A DNA stretch of 64,000 nucleotides from Dermacentor variabilis (Eukaryota > Arthropoda > Arachnida > Ixodida > Ixodidae): NCBI RefSeq assembly GCF_050947875.1, contig NC_134574.1, forward strand, positions 154,282,051 to 154,346,050, read 5' to 3'. The first letter of the stretch is position 1; every line of letters starts with the position of its first letter. This document shows positions 18,195 to 31,075 of this stretch, piece after piece. Both the position numbers and the translations under genes were made by a program. Under the pieces are notes generated by a model. It was not told the DNA's origin. It did no database searches and saw nothing but the letters and a program-made list of their open reading frames with translations.

Positions 18195-21100
18195 ACGTTC
18201 TTCAACTACACGCTCCTCTCTCTGTAATGTGTAACTCGGAGAATAAATAAATGAAATCACCTCGCGCTCTCTGAGTGGTCGTCCCGCATCATGAGTCTCC
18301 TCATGCGTCGCCTTTCTGACGCTCGAAAGTGAGTGAGAGAGAGAGAGAGAGTGAGAGAGAGATCAGAGGCATTAACGCGGAAGACGTGCATGCGCCAGCA
18401 TTACGTCGCATGCACGTCTTTGAGGTCCCGGATTTCTGATGTAAACGGTGTTCACACTATTTTAAAGTGCTCTTCAAGAGAATCACTCGACCGGCGGCTT
18501 CCCACACTCCCCACATACACTTGTTTTTCCCCTTTGACGCTCGTAACGCCGAAGCATTACGAAGAAAGAAAAAAAAAACGGGAGAGGCGGGAGGTTGTTC
18601 TCGGGTTTCGCGCTGTCAAGCGAGGGCCCCCGCAGCAGGCCGTCGTGTCACCGCAGGGGTGACGCTCTAATGATGGCACTGCGCTCACTCCGTCGGCGCA
18701 AACAGCTGTGACGGGGGCACGTACAAGCCGAGACGACGACGACGCGCTGCTGACACATGTGGCGACGATCTCCAGCCGCGGCGCTGCTGCAGGTGCGCCG
18801 AAGCGAGATCTGCGGCATCGCGAGAGACAAGTTGGCGGCGGTGACTCTTGGCGGCTGGGTCAGAAGCCGCGAAAGCAGCGCCGGTCGAACGTCCTCCGCC
18901 CCAGAGGGCGAACAACGCCGACAACCAACGACGCGCGTTCCCACGTCTGGCGTTTAAGCAGCTTGCGCTGAAGTATTCGAAGGGTTAATTTTGAGAACGC
19001 GTTAACTCGAAACCATGCCACGAACATAACAGAGACAGACACGCATGTATGCAGGACGAAACGCGTGTCTGTGGGGTCTGTCTGTCTTTGTTGTTTGTGT
19101 TCTGCTTTCAAGCCAACACGTTTTCGAGATAAACGTAAACACGCTAGCCCCATTTCGGCTCCGCGCAGTCACTTCCACCGTGTGGAGCCGGCAAGAGAGA
19201 TTTTGTTTCTCTTACTCAAGGGGGCGACGGGTCGCTGGCGCGTGGAATTGAACACCACCCACTCAAAGATTGATAGTTCTTGTGCGCCAGAACTGTTCGT
19301 AAGAGCGGGTGCTATAGCCAATCGTGATGCCGATCATATGATCAACGAATGCCGCCTACCAATGGCAAACAACACTTACGAAAGCTTTCCGAATTCGGCG
19401 GGCGCCCCGGTGTTTCGCGGCTAACTGCGCAACGCTTGGCTGGCAGCTCTTGGAAGCGGGTCGCGATGGGTCATCAGGCGGGTCGCGCCGAGCCAAGCGG
19501 GTCCGGCTCGGCCGGTCCGCACACACACACGCACGCACGCACGCTCGCTCGCCCGCTCGCCCGCTCAACCCGACCCACTACATCGCGCTCACGACGGGCG
19601 AATTTCCCGTACGAGAATCGTCCCGTTCGGCCGGACCTGTGTATGCAAACGCCCCGGAATTGCGAGTGAGAGAGCGAGGGGCGGGCCGCCGTAAAGTGCA
19701 GCGAGGGGGGGGGGGGGGCGATCCGATCAGGCACAGAGCGTGATCGGCCGCCGAGAGAGATCGGGCCGAGCGCAACGCGGCGTGGCGCACGACGAGCACG
19801 CGCCGCACTTTCGTTCGAACGTGCCTCGAGAAAGGCTCTCACGCCCCCCCCCCCCCCCAACCCCACACGCCGCACCCCATATAGTGTTTCCCATACTAAA
19901 ACTGCTATAGAGAAAAGTCTGGCGCCGAGATCGTTCGGCTTCCACGGGAATGATGGGTGGTGTATGGACGAGGATTTCTTCTTCCGATCGTCGTGCTTGT
20001 AGATTCAGGCGCTCGTTCTTAAGCGTGACTGCGCGTGTGGGTGACGTCTAAAAACGTGGCGGCCGTGACGTGTTTCCGGCTCCGCAATCACTTCCGGCGT
20101 ACGCAGTCTACACAAAAAGCATAGTCTTCGAGATCCACTTCTGCTGCTTAGCGAAAACGTTCGCTGGGTCGTGGATTTGGACGCACAGCATGTCAGACAC
20201 GCTTTATCTCCCTATAAATTTCCAAGGAATTTTAGTTTTCAAAGCGGAGCGAGGCAATAACTAACCGCACTCAAGCCGGATCGATGCCAACTGATGCGTT
20301 TGTAACGCAATACGTTGTAATAAATCATCAGTTTGCGAAGCCACACAAATCCGTTTGAAGCCAGAACGACGAAATTTAAATCTATACCCGTCATCATTCT
20401 CCGGCTGGCTGATCCACTAACGGCTCTCGTTGACACTAGTGCCAGAGTTTGCTCTAGCAGCTTTCTTTTATTCTTTTTTTGCACGGAACTGTACAATGTA
20501 AACATAGCCACAGAGATAAGGTGGCGCGCACCCCGCCCAATCTCGGAAGGGGTGTTCCCATCGATCTCGGAGGCCAGAAGTTCAACTATACGCGTAACTA
20601 TGCAGTCCCACGTCAAATTCTAACGTGCCGTAGAAGAACGCCAGATTGGGCGAATCGGTGGTTTCCGAAATTTAAAAAAAAAAAAAAACAGGGCGGCCGA
20701 CACAGGACAAATAACGAAAGTATACGCCGCCTTGGCGGTGCACAGCCATGCCCTGCTGCAGCGCGTGACGTACGGGTAGTCCGGGAGAGAGCAGCACGCG
20801 AGCAAGGCGGGCGTCGAGCGTGGAAACGCACGTTCGCAGCTGCCCGCCGTCCCGACACCGTCCGAGCCTCGCCGCCACTGCGAATTGCGGCCGCGCCGCC
20901 GCTTCCCACGCCGCGGTCAGCCGACACCGTCGTCAGCCGTCGTCGTCCACGCCGTCAACAAATACCGTCCTTCGATCGCCGCCCTGATGAAGCCATGCGG
21001 CGTTCGAAGGCCAGCTGGTGCCGCTGCGTGCACTTCAATGCCGCGTCGCGTGCACGTTGGTTCCCCCTCAATGCGCTTAGCACGGCCTTCCAGGTCAGAC

Positions 21101-22165
21101 AGTGCGCGCAATAATGTGTTTACGTATGCAATATTACTTACAGGGAAATCGGGGAACACCGTTCGCGAGCGTTTCCTAACGAGGACCGTGCCACTGTGGG
21201 AATCCCATGGAGGGCGCTATTACGTACAATAGGCCAGAATTTTAACAACACCATGCGATCCCCCGCTTTTCTGACGGTCCGCGCCTCAATGCTCAACCAC
21301 AACGAAGGAGTACTGGCGGATTTTCGGCGTCGGCGCCGCCCGGCGTCACACGGCGGCCGCCGGCGCCATCGAGAACAATGCGATGTCGGTGCACGTTTGC
21401 TCGGTGCCCCAAAACTCGGCAAGCTATTGGCGACGAGGAGTTACGGAGCCGCCATCTTTCGGAAGCGCCTCCCTTGCGTAGTATGAGGGATCACGCGGCG
21501 CGCTCCTCATAGGTTTCGCTTACGGTGCTCAACAAAAACACCACGCGGCAGCCCTCCTGGACATTTATGCAGGCGCTCTCAAAACGAGGGAAGTTTTTGA
21601 CTGTCGATATAATAATCTCGGGCAAACTGAAAGCACAGAATCGTTTACAGACGCTATCTCTTTACCGAATACGTATACGCCTCTTATCTCGACTCGGAGG
21701 AGGATCAGGCGGAACAATTGCCGGCTATGTATGCCAGGCTAACCCCGCCTGCTTCAACACCACCACCACCACCACCACCTACGTATACAGTGAACGCCAC
21801 TGCGCGCGGTCGCCGCGATGGAGTCTCCCGAACCGGCTTCTTGCGTGAAAGGTAGGCAAGCTCTGAGAGCAAACTATGTGAAATATGTTCTTATAGTAGG
21901 CTGTCTGTATAAACAAATGTAGCATAACAGAATAAAGCCCCAAATGCAGCGATCGCACGGGCTTGCACTGACCGACTGCGCGTCTGCATGCATGTCCGCG
22001 CACATTTTGCTTGCGTTGTGAGCGCGTTTTCACATCGTGCCGTGAGCTTTAGGCCGCAGCATATGAGCATCTGACAGTACACTAGCAACCATTGTTGCGT
22101 GGACGCTATCAGAACTGTTCAAAAATAATTTCGTTATAGAGACTTCGACGCCTACGGCGACTGTG
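18195..22165. other. No gene seen; microsatellites and homopolymer runs
   Basis: Contains (GA)n at 18329-18362, G13 near 19706, C14 near 19844, an A15 run near 20674 and (ACC)n at 21757-21779. GC-rich frames of up to 211 residues overlap on both strands and look random. Confidence 0.5.
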
Positions 22166-22180
22166 ATGTACCGTCGCGAC

Positions 22181-22417
22181 ACCCGCCGTAGTTGCTCAGT
22201 GGCTATGGTGTTGGGCTGCTGAGCACGAGGTCGCGGGATCGAATCCCGGCCACGGCGGCCGCATTTCGATGGGGGCGAAATGCGAAAACACCCGTGTGCT
22301 TAGATTTAGGTGCACGTTAAAGAACCCCAGGTGGTCAAAATTTCCGGAGTCCTTCACTACGGCGTGCCTCATAATCAGAAAGTGGTTTTGGCACGTAAAA
22401 ACCCCAAATATTATATT
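22181..22417 (+). mobile_element. Ruka-type tRNA-derived SINE, full length
   Basis: An exact 15-bp target duplication ATGTACCGTCGCGAC (22166-22180 and 22418-22432) defines the ends. Box A-like GCTCAGTGGCTATGG and box B GGGATCGAATCCC lie in the tRNA-like head. The body has GCACGTTAAAGAACCCCAGG and TTTTGGCACGTAAAAACC, characteristic of the ixodid tick SINE, and a short AT tail. It differs from the 41621 copy at about four positions. Confidence 0.92.
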
Positions 22418-22432
22418 ATGTACCGTCGCGAC

Positions 22433-23694
22433 GATTCAATCTTATTTTTTTTTTGTCTTCTAAGTTCTTGGACATTTCAATATTATTTCTCAAGTTGCGA
22501 CGCACTGTATGTTTGTCAGTCTTCTCAGCGTGCGATTTCCTTCTGCTTCTTTTTCGTAATCCAGTGCATTATTTCATAAGGCAAGCATGACCATATGCCG
22601 TGCCTTATTTTAATCTGCGCCTTACCGCTCCCTTTCCGTTCCAGTGAACTTGCCAGTATCTAGCATCAACAAGTTGATAGACCGAACCGCCATGACATTA
22701 GATAGACCGAGCCGTCATGACATTAGTTACGCACGGAACTACACACCGCTGCGCAAGGATATTTGCCTGTGTACGCCTCGTACCTCCGGCAGTGCTGCAA
22801 CGTCATCTTGTGCGCTGGAGTACAGGGTGCCTCGATGCCCTATTCACCCGCCGCCGCGACGGGTGACGAGGACATTCGGAGAAGCTCTGGGACCATTGAC
22901 AGACCGGCAGGCTTCCGGCGTTGCCGCAAGAAAGTACATAAATCAGTCGGCCAGCGAACGTTTCTCAGTACATACCTTAGTTCTCTTCCAAAGCCCGAAA
23001 GGTGCGAGCACATCTTTTTAGATAATCTGACCCACCAGTGACGCGAGCTCGCGGTTATACCGCACCTTATAACACGGCGCACTCGGAACAGGAGTATACC
23101 CAGCCGCCCTCCCCCGTAGCTCACAGAACTGCGCGTCAACGACCGCTGTGCAGCCACAGCGCGCATGTGTAAACGCGAAGGGAGAGGCTCTGCTGCCAGA
23201 CCCGCGTTTCTTCTTTAGACCACGTATAGAGACCGGCACACACTGCCAGGCTGTGTAAACACCGGGGCCAGACAGCCATCGTCCGCGAGACGTTGTGTGT
23301 GTACTGCTCGCCGCGTATATACCCCGCTCTCGCCGGAGCAGCCGCCTCGGAGAGGTCGAAGGTCGCGTCTCTTCAAGCCCCCTCCCCCGGACAAGCGAGA
23401 TATTTACGCGGGCACGTTGGAGCAGCCGTAAGGTGCGGCGGGGGCCGAAGAATTGCAAAAGCTGTCTGGGCCAGCCGGTCAACCAAGGCATCCGCATGCT
23501 GCTCGCACAAAAGGAGGACGCGGAGATATCTCGACGACACGCGGAGCAAGGAACGAGACTAGGAGGAACAAGCGTCACGTGACAACTTTGAAGCCTACTG
23601 ATATATATATATAACCGAGAGTTCCGCACGGGGCGCAGCTATACGCCTGGCGCTCCAGAGACGGAGTGGCGTCGATTGGTGGAGCACGAATATG
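22433..23694. other. No gene seen
   Basis: Contains a short local duplication (CATGACATTAGATAGACCGA and CATGACATTAG near 22692 and 22717). GC-rich frames at 23018-23629 have no recognisable content. Confidence 0.5.
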
Positions 23695-23696
23695 TA

Positions 23697-24146
23697 CAGT
23701 CGCGATCAATTTGAAGGTGATCGCGCGAGCATCCACCGGCGAGCCTTCCAAGCAGCATAGCGGCTGATTTCGGAACTGCGAAGATAAAAATTGCGCTGCC
23801 TTCTTCCCCTATTATGCTCTTCCAGGCTGCAACCATCACCCCCAAGACCAACTCGCCACATTTTTGTGTTTGTTTCCCTTTCATGGCAATGATCTGTGTG
23901 CGTAGCTTCCTCATGCATATCTTGGCTAACAACGACGCCTCTGTGCAAAAGCTCATAACGCAATCGAAATGAATTCGCAGGTTATGCCGTGAACGGTGAC
24001 GGGAGTGATAGCTTTTCAGGGAACACCAAAGGGAGAGAGGGGAGCTATCTGATGTTTCCCTCTCGACCGACAGTGATGACGTAACGTGGCGCTGCTCCTA
24101 GTTTTGGTCGCCGCTCGAGCGATCACCTTCAAATTGATTGCGACTG
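23697..24146. mobile_element. Tc1/mariner-like MITE, 450 bp
   Basis: TA duplications (23695-23696 and 24147-24148) flank inverted ends of about 34 bp with two differences; the ends begin CAGTCGC and run through ATCAATTTGAAGGTGATCGC. TA targets and a CAGT start fit Tc1/mariner. No transposase frame is present. Confidence 0.7.
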
Positions 24147-24189
24147 TACTGCACGTTCCCGTCTCCTCCCCTTTTCGCTGTCGTGCGGC

Positions 24190-24215
24190 GGTAATGGGCG
24201 AGTTAGTTGGTACGC
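24190..24215 (-). mobile_element. Tail of a fold-back type retroelement
   Basis: On the minus strand GCGTACCAACTAACTCGCCCA, close to the tails at 11645 and 35992. No hairpin or target duplication was recognised next to it. Confidence 0.3.
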
Positions 24216-24339
24216 ATATATGAAAGGCTAAAAACAAAGAAGGAATATTATTACACCTGGCAAGTCGGGAAGGTTCACGAAAGGGGGTAAAAAACAACCG
24301 TCATTCACCTGGCGCGCAGCTAGAAAGGAAACCCAATAC

Positions 24340-24450
24340 GGGTTTTGCACAAGGCTTACCAGTTCGAGACAATTTCGTCCTGCGGCACGGGAATTGAATG
24401 CGAAACCGACGCCTTTCCGGGACGGTCGCTCTACCATCTATGGCTAACTG
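24340..24450 (-). mobile_element. tRNA-derived SINE remnant
   Basis: On the minus strand TAGATGGTAGAGCGAC and, later, CATTCAATTCCC are decayed A and B boxes, followed by GGACGAAATTGTCTCGAACT. The paired CGTCCCGGAAAGGCG resembles an anticodon arm but is mispaired, so it is not a working tRNA. Confidence 0.45.
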
Positions 24451-24499
24451 TAAGAGACTAGACCACACGCGTCAGCGAACTCACCGCTAATTTCCTTCT

Positions 24500-24640
24500 T
24501 TCCTTCCCCCCTCTCTCTACCTGTCATCTTTGTTTTCCCCTTTCCCATTCCCCCGATGTAGGGTAGCCAAACGGACGCTATTCTGGTTAACCTCCCTGCC
24601 TTCTGCTTTTCTCTTTCCTCCTCCTCCTCTAAAAGAAAGC
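24500..24640 (+). mobile_element. LINE 3'-end fragment with CT-rich tail
   Basis: Has GATGTAGGGTAGCCAAACGG and GGTTAACCTCCCTGCC, then a CTTTCCTCCTCCTCCTC tail. The same block appears at 50470-50582 and, reversed, at 13588-13735. Confidence 0.5.
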
Positions 24641-25292
24641 TTCGCTTTAAATCGCGCTATATAATTAACCGACTTTCTCACCAAATTACCAAAACTGCCG
24701 CACATGAACTACGTCAGTGACCGCCTGTACAATAACCTCGCCACATCTCTCTCGCTACCGTATACCAGCGCAGCTTCGCAATATACGCTCAAGAGTTGAA
24801 GACGGCTGCACAAACCGACAAACGCGTTTTGTTGCGAGGTCCTCCTACAGCTGGGAATCGGGACAATCTGGGCCCTGTGGGAGCTGCGTCGAAGACGCCG
24901 CTCTTCCCGCTTGGCCTGCGTCAGCCCGCATAGCGGAAACCGCGAAACCCAAACAAGGCCGGGCCCGCTCTCAACCGCGAGCGCGCCATCGCGCACTCTC
25001 CGGCGCAGGCGAAAGGCTGCCGGTTCGTTCGCCGCTGCATAACCGTGGGAGCAGCTGGGCTCGTGCGCAAATCCTCGCGCGCGAGAAATTCAGTGATCCC
25101 TTGCCGCCGACCGGTACGTTGACCCCCCCCCCCCCCCCCCGCGCGATCTTCCCGCTCTGTGGCGCGATTTGCTCGAGCGTGCTGTGGTGGTGCCCTTCGG
25201 CATAAGCAGGGTCGATAACACAGTAATATACAGACATCTGGAAGAACGAGAATCCGGTAAACTAACTTCTGGGGTATATATTGCGAGCCGAT

Positions 25293-25530
25293 ACCATCAT
25301 GAGGCACGCCGTATGGTGGGAGGCGGCGAATTAATTCCGAGACTACGTGGGGATCTTTTACGTGCAAACAATTGCCCGGCACAAGAAGGTTTTCTTCTTT
25401 TTGTTTTTCTTTTTTGCATTTCGTCCATACACGTCGAACTGCGGCCTGGATTTCACCCCGAAACCCCTCGGGCGTATTCTAGCGGCGCAACACCAAAGCC
25501 ACTGTACTGCCACCACGGCGGGTCAAGAAT
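25293..25530 (-). mobile_element. Diverged Ruka-type SINE
   Basis: Reading the minus strand, blocks matching the intact copies appear in order: CCGTGGTGG head, ACCAAAGCC region, GTTTGCACGTAAAAGATCCCC, and GGCGTGCCTCATGATGG near the end. It is interrupted by T-rich runs. Confidence 0.6.
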
Positions 25531-26989
25531 CTGTGACGCTCCCCCGTATGCAGGTATATCGCACTGGAGTTGCTGTACATATGCTATACCATTGGTATGT
25601 AGCATATACAGTAACTCTATGTACTGCACACGAACTGTGCGCCGTGCTGCGGTTGCATGCCTCGATGTACGTGTTTCGGGGTTTCCCGAGCGCATGCATC
25701 GGGTACTTTTTTTTTTTTGTCGAAACACACACACACAAAAAAAGAAATTGCCTTTCCTTCTTTTTCTTTCGTACGCGAGCGAAGGCCTACGGCGCGATTT
25801 GCGTCAAAGCGAGATTTCCACCGCAAGCACTGCGACGCAAATGGCGACCCACGCACTCGACCGTCGCAGGCCCACTGCGACTAAATTGAAATTTTGGTCG
25901 CGTAGTCGTATAACGTCGGCGCGATCGTTTCAATCGCCGAGCGATAGAAGTTTGTACATGCGAGAAGCTACCAAAAAAAGCGCCAATACTTAAAAGAAGG
26001 AAACAGGTAGGGAAGGAGAGGGTGAAAGAGAGAGGGGGAGAGAAGCCCCAAAAGTTCGCCGAAAGCTATTTCACGGTTCGATTTTGTTGCGGTGTGGCAG
26101 TGGAAACTGTACGTCGTCCGACAAACCGGACGCTTGAACGAAATGTCGACGATGTTGCGAAGCGATTTACGTCTGGGGGACGCTTCATTTAAAGAAAAGC
26201 AAAAAAAAAAAAAATGAAAGAAAGAAAGAAAAGAAAAAAAGAAAAGGTCGAGTAAATTTCGATTGCGGCAGCGGGAAGCCAGACACACGCGCCCCGACGC
26301 GCGGGGACTGCGCAACATCGCACCTGATATCTGCATCGAGTGAGATGCCGAAAAAAAAAAAAAAAAGTTCGACGCAAACAAAATAAACTCGTACTTGCGC
26401 TTCTATACGCTCTCGGGTCATGTTTCACGTGCTTAATACCGGTTACACGTATTTTTTTCTTTTTTTTTTTGCGACGTCGGTTGCATTTTCAAGCTCGCTC
26501 TCGGGTTTGCGCCGATGGCGTGCACCTATATTTGTAGTGGGAGCTGGCGAACAGATGAAGTGTCACACAACCCTGTCTCCCCCTCCCCTCCACCAACCCC
26601 CTACGCACAGCACACTTTTCGTTGCCGCAGATACTAAAGCCTTACATAAGCGCACAGATCGAGGTCAACCGAGACAACATCGGTGGAGCCGCTCCTTGCA
26701 TGGTAGTCACTTCTACTAAGCAGCGCTAACACGTGAAAAGTTGTTCACCAACATGTGCCACTCGCGTTGGAGGCCAGCAACCGCGTGCGACCGCATTAAC
26801 GGAATCGCAGGCACGTGAAAGCGACTCCACGAATATCGCAATCGCGAAGCACGCCAAACGTCTAGGGCTTTATTTTCATGCCGGTTGTGTTATGCGAAAC
26901 GTCCTCGAGGCTTGCCCTGAAGCACTTGTGGAAGAGCAAACGTTCGCTTCAGTTTTGAACGAAAGCGCACGCACCACCAGAAATAGTAA

Positions 26990-26992
<3 letters not shown>
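25531..26992. other. No gene seen; T- and A-rich runs
   Basis: Several T9-T12 and A12-A15 runs (25708, 26200, 26351, 26461) and GC-rich patches. The frames here are short and overlap in both directions. Confidence 0.5.
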
Positions 26993-27079
<87 letters not shown>

Positions 27080-27125
27080 ACGCACACGCACACACACACA
27101 CACACGCACACGCACACACACACAC
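26993..27125. repeat. (CA)n microsatellite, about 133 bp
   Basis: A pure CA stretch for about 70 bp, then CACACG variants. Strictly alternating purine-pyrimidine. Confidence 0.95.
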
Positions 27126-27479
27126 TGTTCAGCAAACAAATAAAAAGAGATCGAGAAGTAAAAAGAAAGATGGCTGCAGCAGCAGTAACTGCCACTTGAA
27201 CCGACTCGAGACAGGGCGAGGCGAAGTGGTGTCAATGAATTTATACGCTTTAAATTTATATCCGACACCCTAGCAAAATCTTGAAACCATGCATACGGCG
27301 TCCAGTACATTGCGGTTTTCTTCGTTGGTTCTTTTTAAGCATTAGTCGCTTAGGTGAATTGGCCAGAGCGGAAGTGTGCAACAATAAGCTATACAACAAA
27401 CTACGTTTGTGCACACAACAACAAAAAAAGGATATTAAGACGAAAACAGGTGAATGATGTTTGTTCCACAAATATATCT

Positions 27480-27481
27480 AA

Positions 27482-27536
<55 letters not shown>
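27480..27536. repeat. (AAAG)n microsatellite
   Basis: About 14 uninterrupted AAAG units, a polypurine tract. Confidence 0.95.
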
Positions 27537-30500
27537 GTTCCATGGCTTAAAGGCGATACAAATAGTTTGAGAGAGAGAACGACGTTACACATCGCCCGTT
27601 TTCAGAGTATTCTCACTAACTTCTGTTTGCTTCGCAAAATGCGGACTTCCGTATCATCGAGAAAAAGAAATGTCGCTCGCTGCCAACAAAGAACGGCCGT
27701 TTCTCGTTGATCTTATGACCAGTCACATGTGCTTCGACACGACTGAGGCGACTGTCTCCGGTGCTGCAACAAAAACGAAGACTAAACACCTCGAAGGAGA
27801 CGACGCGCGCATGCACTCGAAGTTCTTCTGCACACGACACGCTCACGGCTCGCTCGCGGGCCCGCTTTATTCGAGGCACGCGGCCGGACTTCCGACACCG
27901 TGCTCGGGAAAACCCGAGGGAGAGCGGGTTACACGTTTCGTCGCCCGCAAGGCGGTGATGCGCCCGCTCAGCCGATAGGCCCGCGGGCCCGGTTCTGCGG
28001 CACACATAAGCCAGACCTCGTCAAGAGCTCCGGCGTCCTCTCCTTGCAGGGTTGCAGGTCGAGCGGCGGCGCGTCCGGTCAGCCCCGTTTATCCTAGACG
28101 TCACCGCCGACGTTGCCTCTCTCCGTCTTGGTCGAACCGCGGTTGCGAGGGAGAGGAACAGCCGCGCGCCTACACACTCCCCGCCTTGCATGCATGTATG
28201 TACATGCATGCAGAACCGTGCAGCACGACCGGAGTCCGGCAGCGACATCACTCTATCGTCTGTTCTCGCTGCAGCGGGGAGCAGACGACACTGTCCTTAC
28301 GGACGAGCGCTTTAAGCGATTGACGAAGAAGGCGCGGTAAAAGCGCCGGCTTCAAGATCGACAAGGTCACGCGGCATTCAAGCAACCCTCCTTGACAACA
28401 ATTATATAAGGTCGTCCCTGCATCACATCATGCGCGAGTTACGCGCGCATGATGCTTACGCGCTGAACTGCGCACGCGCATTTATTGCGCGGAACGACAT
28501 CCGTTCTGCCGCTGGATTCGAGATTCATCTTAGTTTGATTTCGCGCTTTCTACGTTTCCTGTATTTTTTGAACGCTTAATTGTCTTCACTGTTACAGGGT
28601 CGCTCCCGCATAACGGGTGTGTTGTCGGCACAGTGAACGCGTACAGCCACTTTCGTGTGCTGCGAGTGGTAACTCTATAAGGCGCTACTTTATTGCGCGC
28701 ATTCGGTGAGTGCTTCGGCGTGTCTCGAAGGTTCGGCAACGCTGCACAGTTCGGCAGCCAGACGGCGTATTTGCAGCCGTCTGGCAGAAGGCTTCTTCCG
28801 CATGCTGCAAGAGGCGTGCGCGAGCGTCGGTAGCATGTTTGTTTGCACGTCTGCGCCCCGCTCTTGGTGTTTATCTCCGCCGCCTGAGGGCGTTGGTCCC
28901 AGGACGCTAGCGCGGGCAGCCAGGAAGACGCAGTGCTGCATGCACTTCCGACTGCCGCCTGCCCCCATCCTGTGACGCACTCCATCGGGCACCGTTGCAT
29001 GCACCTTTTTATTTATTTTTTTTTTCTTGGCTGATGTGTTCTCGTCAACGCATATATTCCATTTTCATATAGTTACGAGCGAAGTGCTAGGAGATCGCTC
29101 CGAGCACTCACGATGGTTGACTGCTTGCTGTAGCTGTCGAAGGTTTGTACAGTGTATATGAGTCGTTACACAATACAAGGAGGTCACAGCGGTAGACTGC
29201 ACCGCGGTTTGGAGGAAGCGAAAGTCTCTACCTTCAACAACGTCCTCAGCGTGGATGAGTTGGACGACGGAATGGGCCAGCTAGCATCGATTGCATGCCC
29301 GACCGCAATCATTACAGTACGTGACACTGGGATCACTGGGCACGTGCTCCCTAGCACCACAGGGCACGTGCCACTCTTGAACGAACCTTTTCGACGCCCA
29401 CTTGGCTCGCTGGTTATCACATCAACAACGAGCAGTACCTAGAGATATCTACGTAATGTCAATTGTAGTTGCCACTACTTCGCTTTTTTTTTTATCTGAG
29501 AAGGAACAATGGCTACAAGAAATATATGCCATGAAAAAAAGTAACTTATAGGAACAGAAACAACGGACAAGCCCAAAGCAATGATGGAACGTATATGGCG
29601 CGAAACTTGTTTGAGCTAGCGAGTTAGCAGCAGTACGGCGTGACACGAACACATCCTCGTCCCCTGCAGCTTAGCTGGCCGTGTCAAGAGGACCGAGACG
29701 ATGTACGGTGCTTGTCGAAGAACGAACGCTGAAAAGGAATGAACATCTATGTCGATGAGTTGTGTATGCGCGGAGGTGCATTAAACATGTCTAAATACAC
29801 TCTAAATGTCTAATACACACTAAATACAGTGTAACATATCCCATTCGAGGCTATCATTGGCCTAGAACGCACGAGTACGCACTCAGGGACCCAAGATTTC
29901 GTCCACACGGCACGACAGAAACTCGGCCTGCATCCGGTAAAGTTTAAAGGCGAAGAGGCAACGAGAGCTTTGCCTCAATGTGGGTCAAGAGCTACGCGAC
30001 GAACGCTCAAAGCCTGTTCAAACAACGCCTACTCCAGATCCGGCAGCGGCGGCTATCATCGGCCCCCGGTGCCACCAGCGATGAAAGAGACAACAAACGA
30101 GGTTGGTTTTCCGCCACACGGTGCAGCCTTTCAGATCTACGTTTACGGGCAACGACGGATGTTGCGTTCCCGCGGGCTTGCCTCCTCGCAGTGCCAGTGC
30201 GCAGACACGGACGGCTCCGGGCGCCAAGCACTCAGCAGGGAGGAATCCGCGCTCCCACATGCTTTCGTTCCGCAGAACCCTGCGCACGTCACCCTGGCGA
30301 ACTAGGGCTCCGAAAGACAGAAGCTTCCCAGGAGAGGGGCCCAGCCTTTTCCGCGAAACGCCGCCAGGCATGCAGAGAGCGCGTTCTGGGAGAGAGGACT
30401 GTGTGACGACGCGCTGCGTGCTCCCACGCGATGTTTCGGAGCTCGCGCCCGGCGCCAAACAGATGACGCGCGCTGCCCTGCTCTCCGAGGGTCCTCCTCC

Positions 30501-30988
30501 TCTCCCTCGCGGTTTTGTTGCGAGTTGGGACCGCGCGGCCGAAAAAGACGTGTTCGCTGTCGAAGGACGCTCCGTTTGCTGACGGGCCCGTTCTGTCGCG
30601 TCGGTAGCGTGAACCTCGTGGTCACTCACTTCCCCACGTGGTTCCGTTACGAGCGCCATACGCTCGCGCAGTGCAGGCACCGTGGAAACGCCGGCACTAC
30701 ACGCGAGTTCAGTCGGCATTGCCTATATATACGAAATAATTCCTAGAGGGAACTCTTGGCACCGCGACCGTTCAGCCACGATATAGGAATGATGGTTGTG
30801 GAATATGAATGACGCCTAATCTGCGGGCTCGTGGCGTCGAAAGTTATTCTAACGTTATTCGTTGCGCTTCATTTCTCAAAATGTCAAAACACTCGAGAGT
30901 TGTCTAAGCATAGCTAGGCAATTAGACTCTCCGCACAATATGTCTTTGGGAACAATCACTTTCCAAAGTCGCGAAACCTTCTTGAAGC
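27537..30988. other. No supported gene; small hairpin and GC-rich frames
   Basis: A perfect 11-bp hairpin CATCATGCGCG / CGCGCATGATG lies at 28426-28454. Frames at 29152-29442 (+) and 30018-30719 (-, 233 residues) have no domain that I recognise. A TATATATA at 30724 on the minus side lies only 5 bp before the latter's ATG, too close to serve it. Confidence 0.45.
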
Positions 30989-31075
30989 CACAAAAGGTCC
31001 AAGTTTAGGCAAATCCATCTATACGAACTATATACTCAATCATCACTCCCATGCTGGCCGCGTATGCCACCATGC
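30989..31075. repeat. Dispersed repeat segment, pair 1
   Basis: GAAGCCACAAAAGGTCCAAG, then TTTAGGCAAATCC and CATCACTCCCATGCTGGCCG resemble, in the same order, the segment at 38192-38282. Diverged; class unknown. Confidence 0.35.

Noticed and set aside
20479..21114. 211-residue plus frame ending near a CAG|GTCAGA donor
   Set aside because: Composition is that of random GC-rich DNA with a poly-Lys from an A run; the donor alone is not enough.
26733..27143. 136-residue frame with a Thr-His repeat, and its Cys-Val counterpart on the minus strand
   Set aside because: The length comes from the CA microsatellite; no stop can occur in those registers.
29152..29442. 96-residue plus frame with moderately even codon use
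   Set aside because: No domain, no poly(A) or splice support, and a minus-strand frame overlaps it fully.
30018..30719. 233-residue minus-strand frame starting just after TATATATA
   Set aside because: The ATG lies 5 bp from the TATA, before any start site it could set; composition is GC-rich without domains, and long frames overlap on +.
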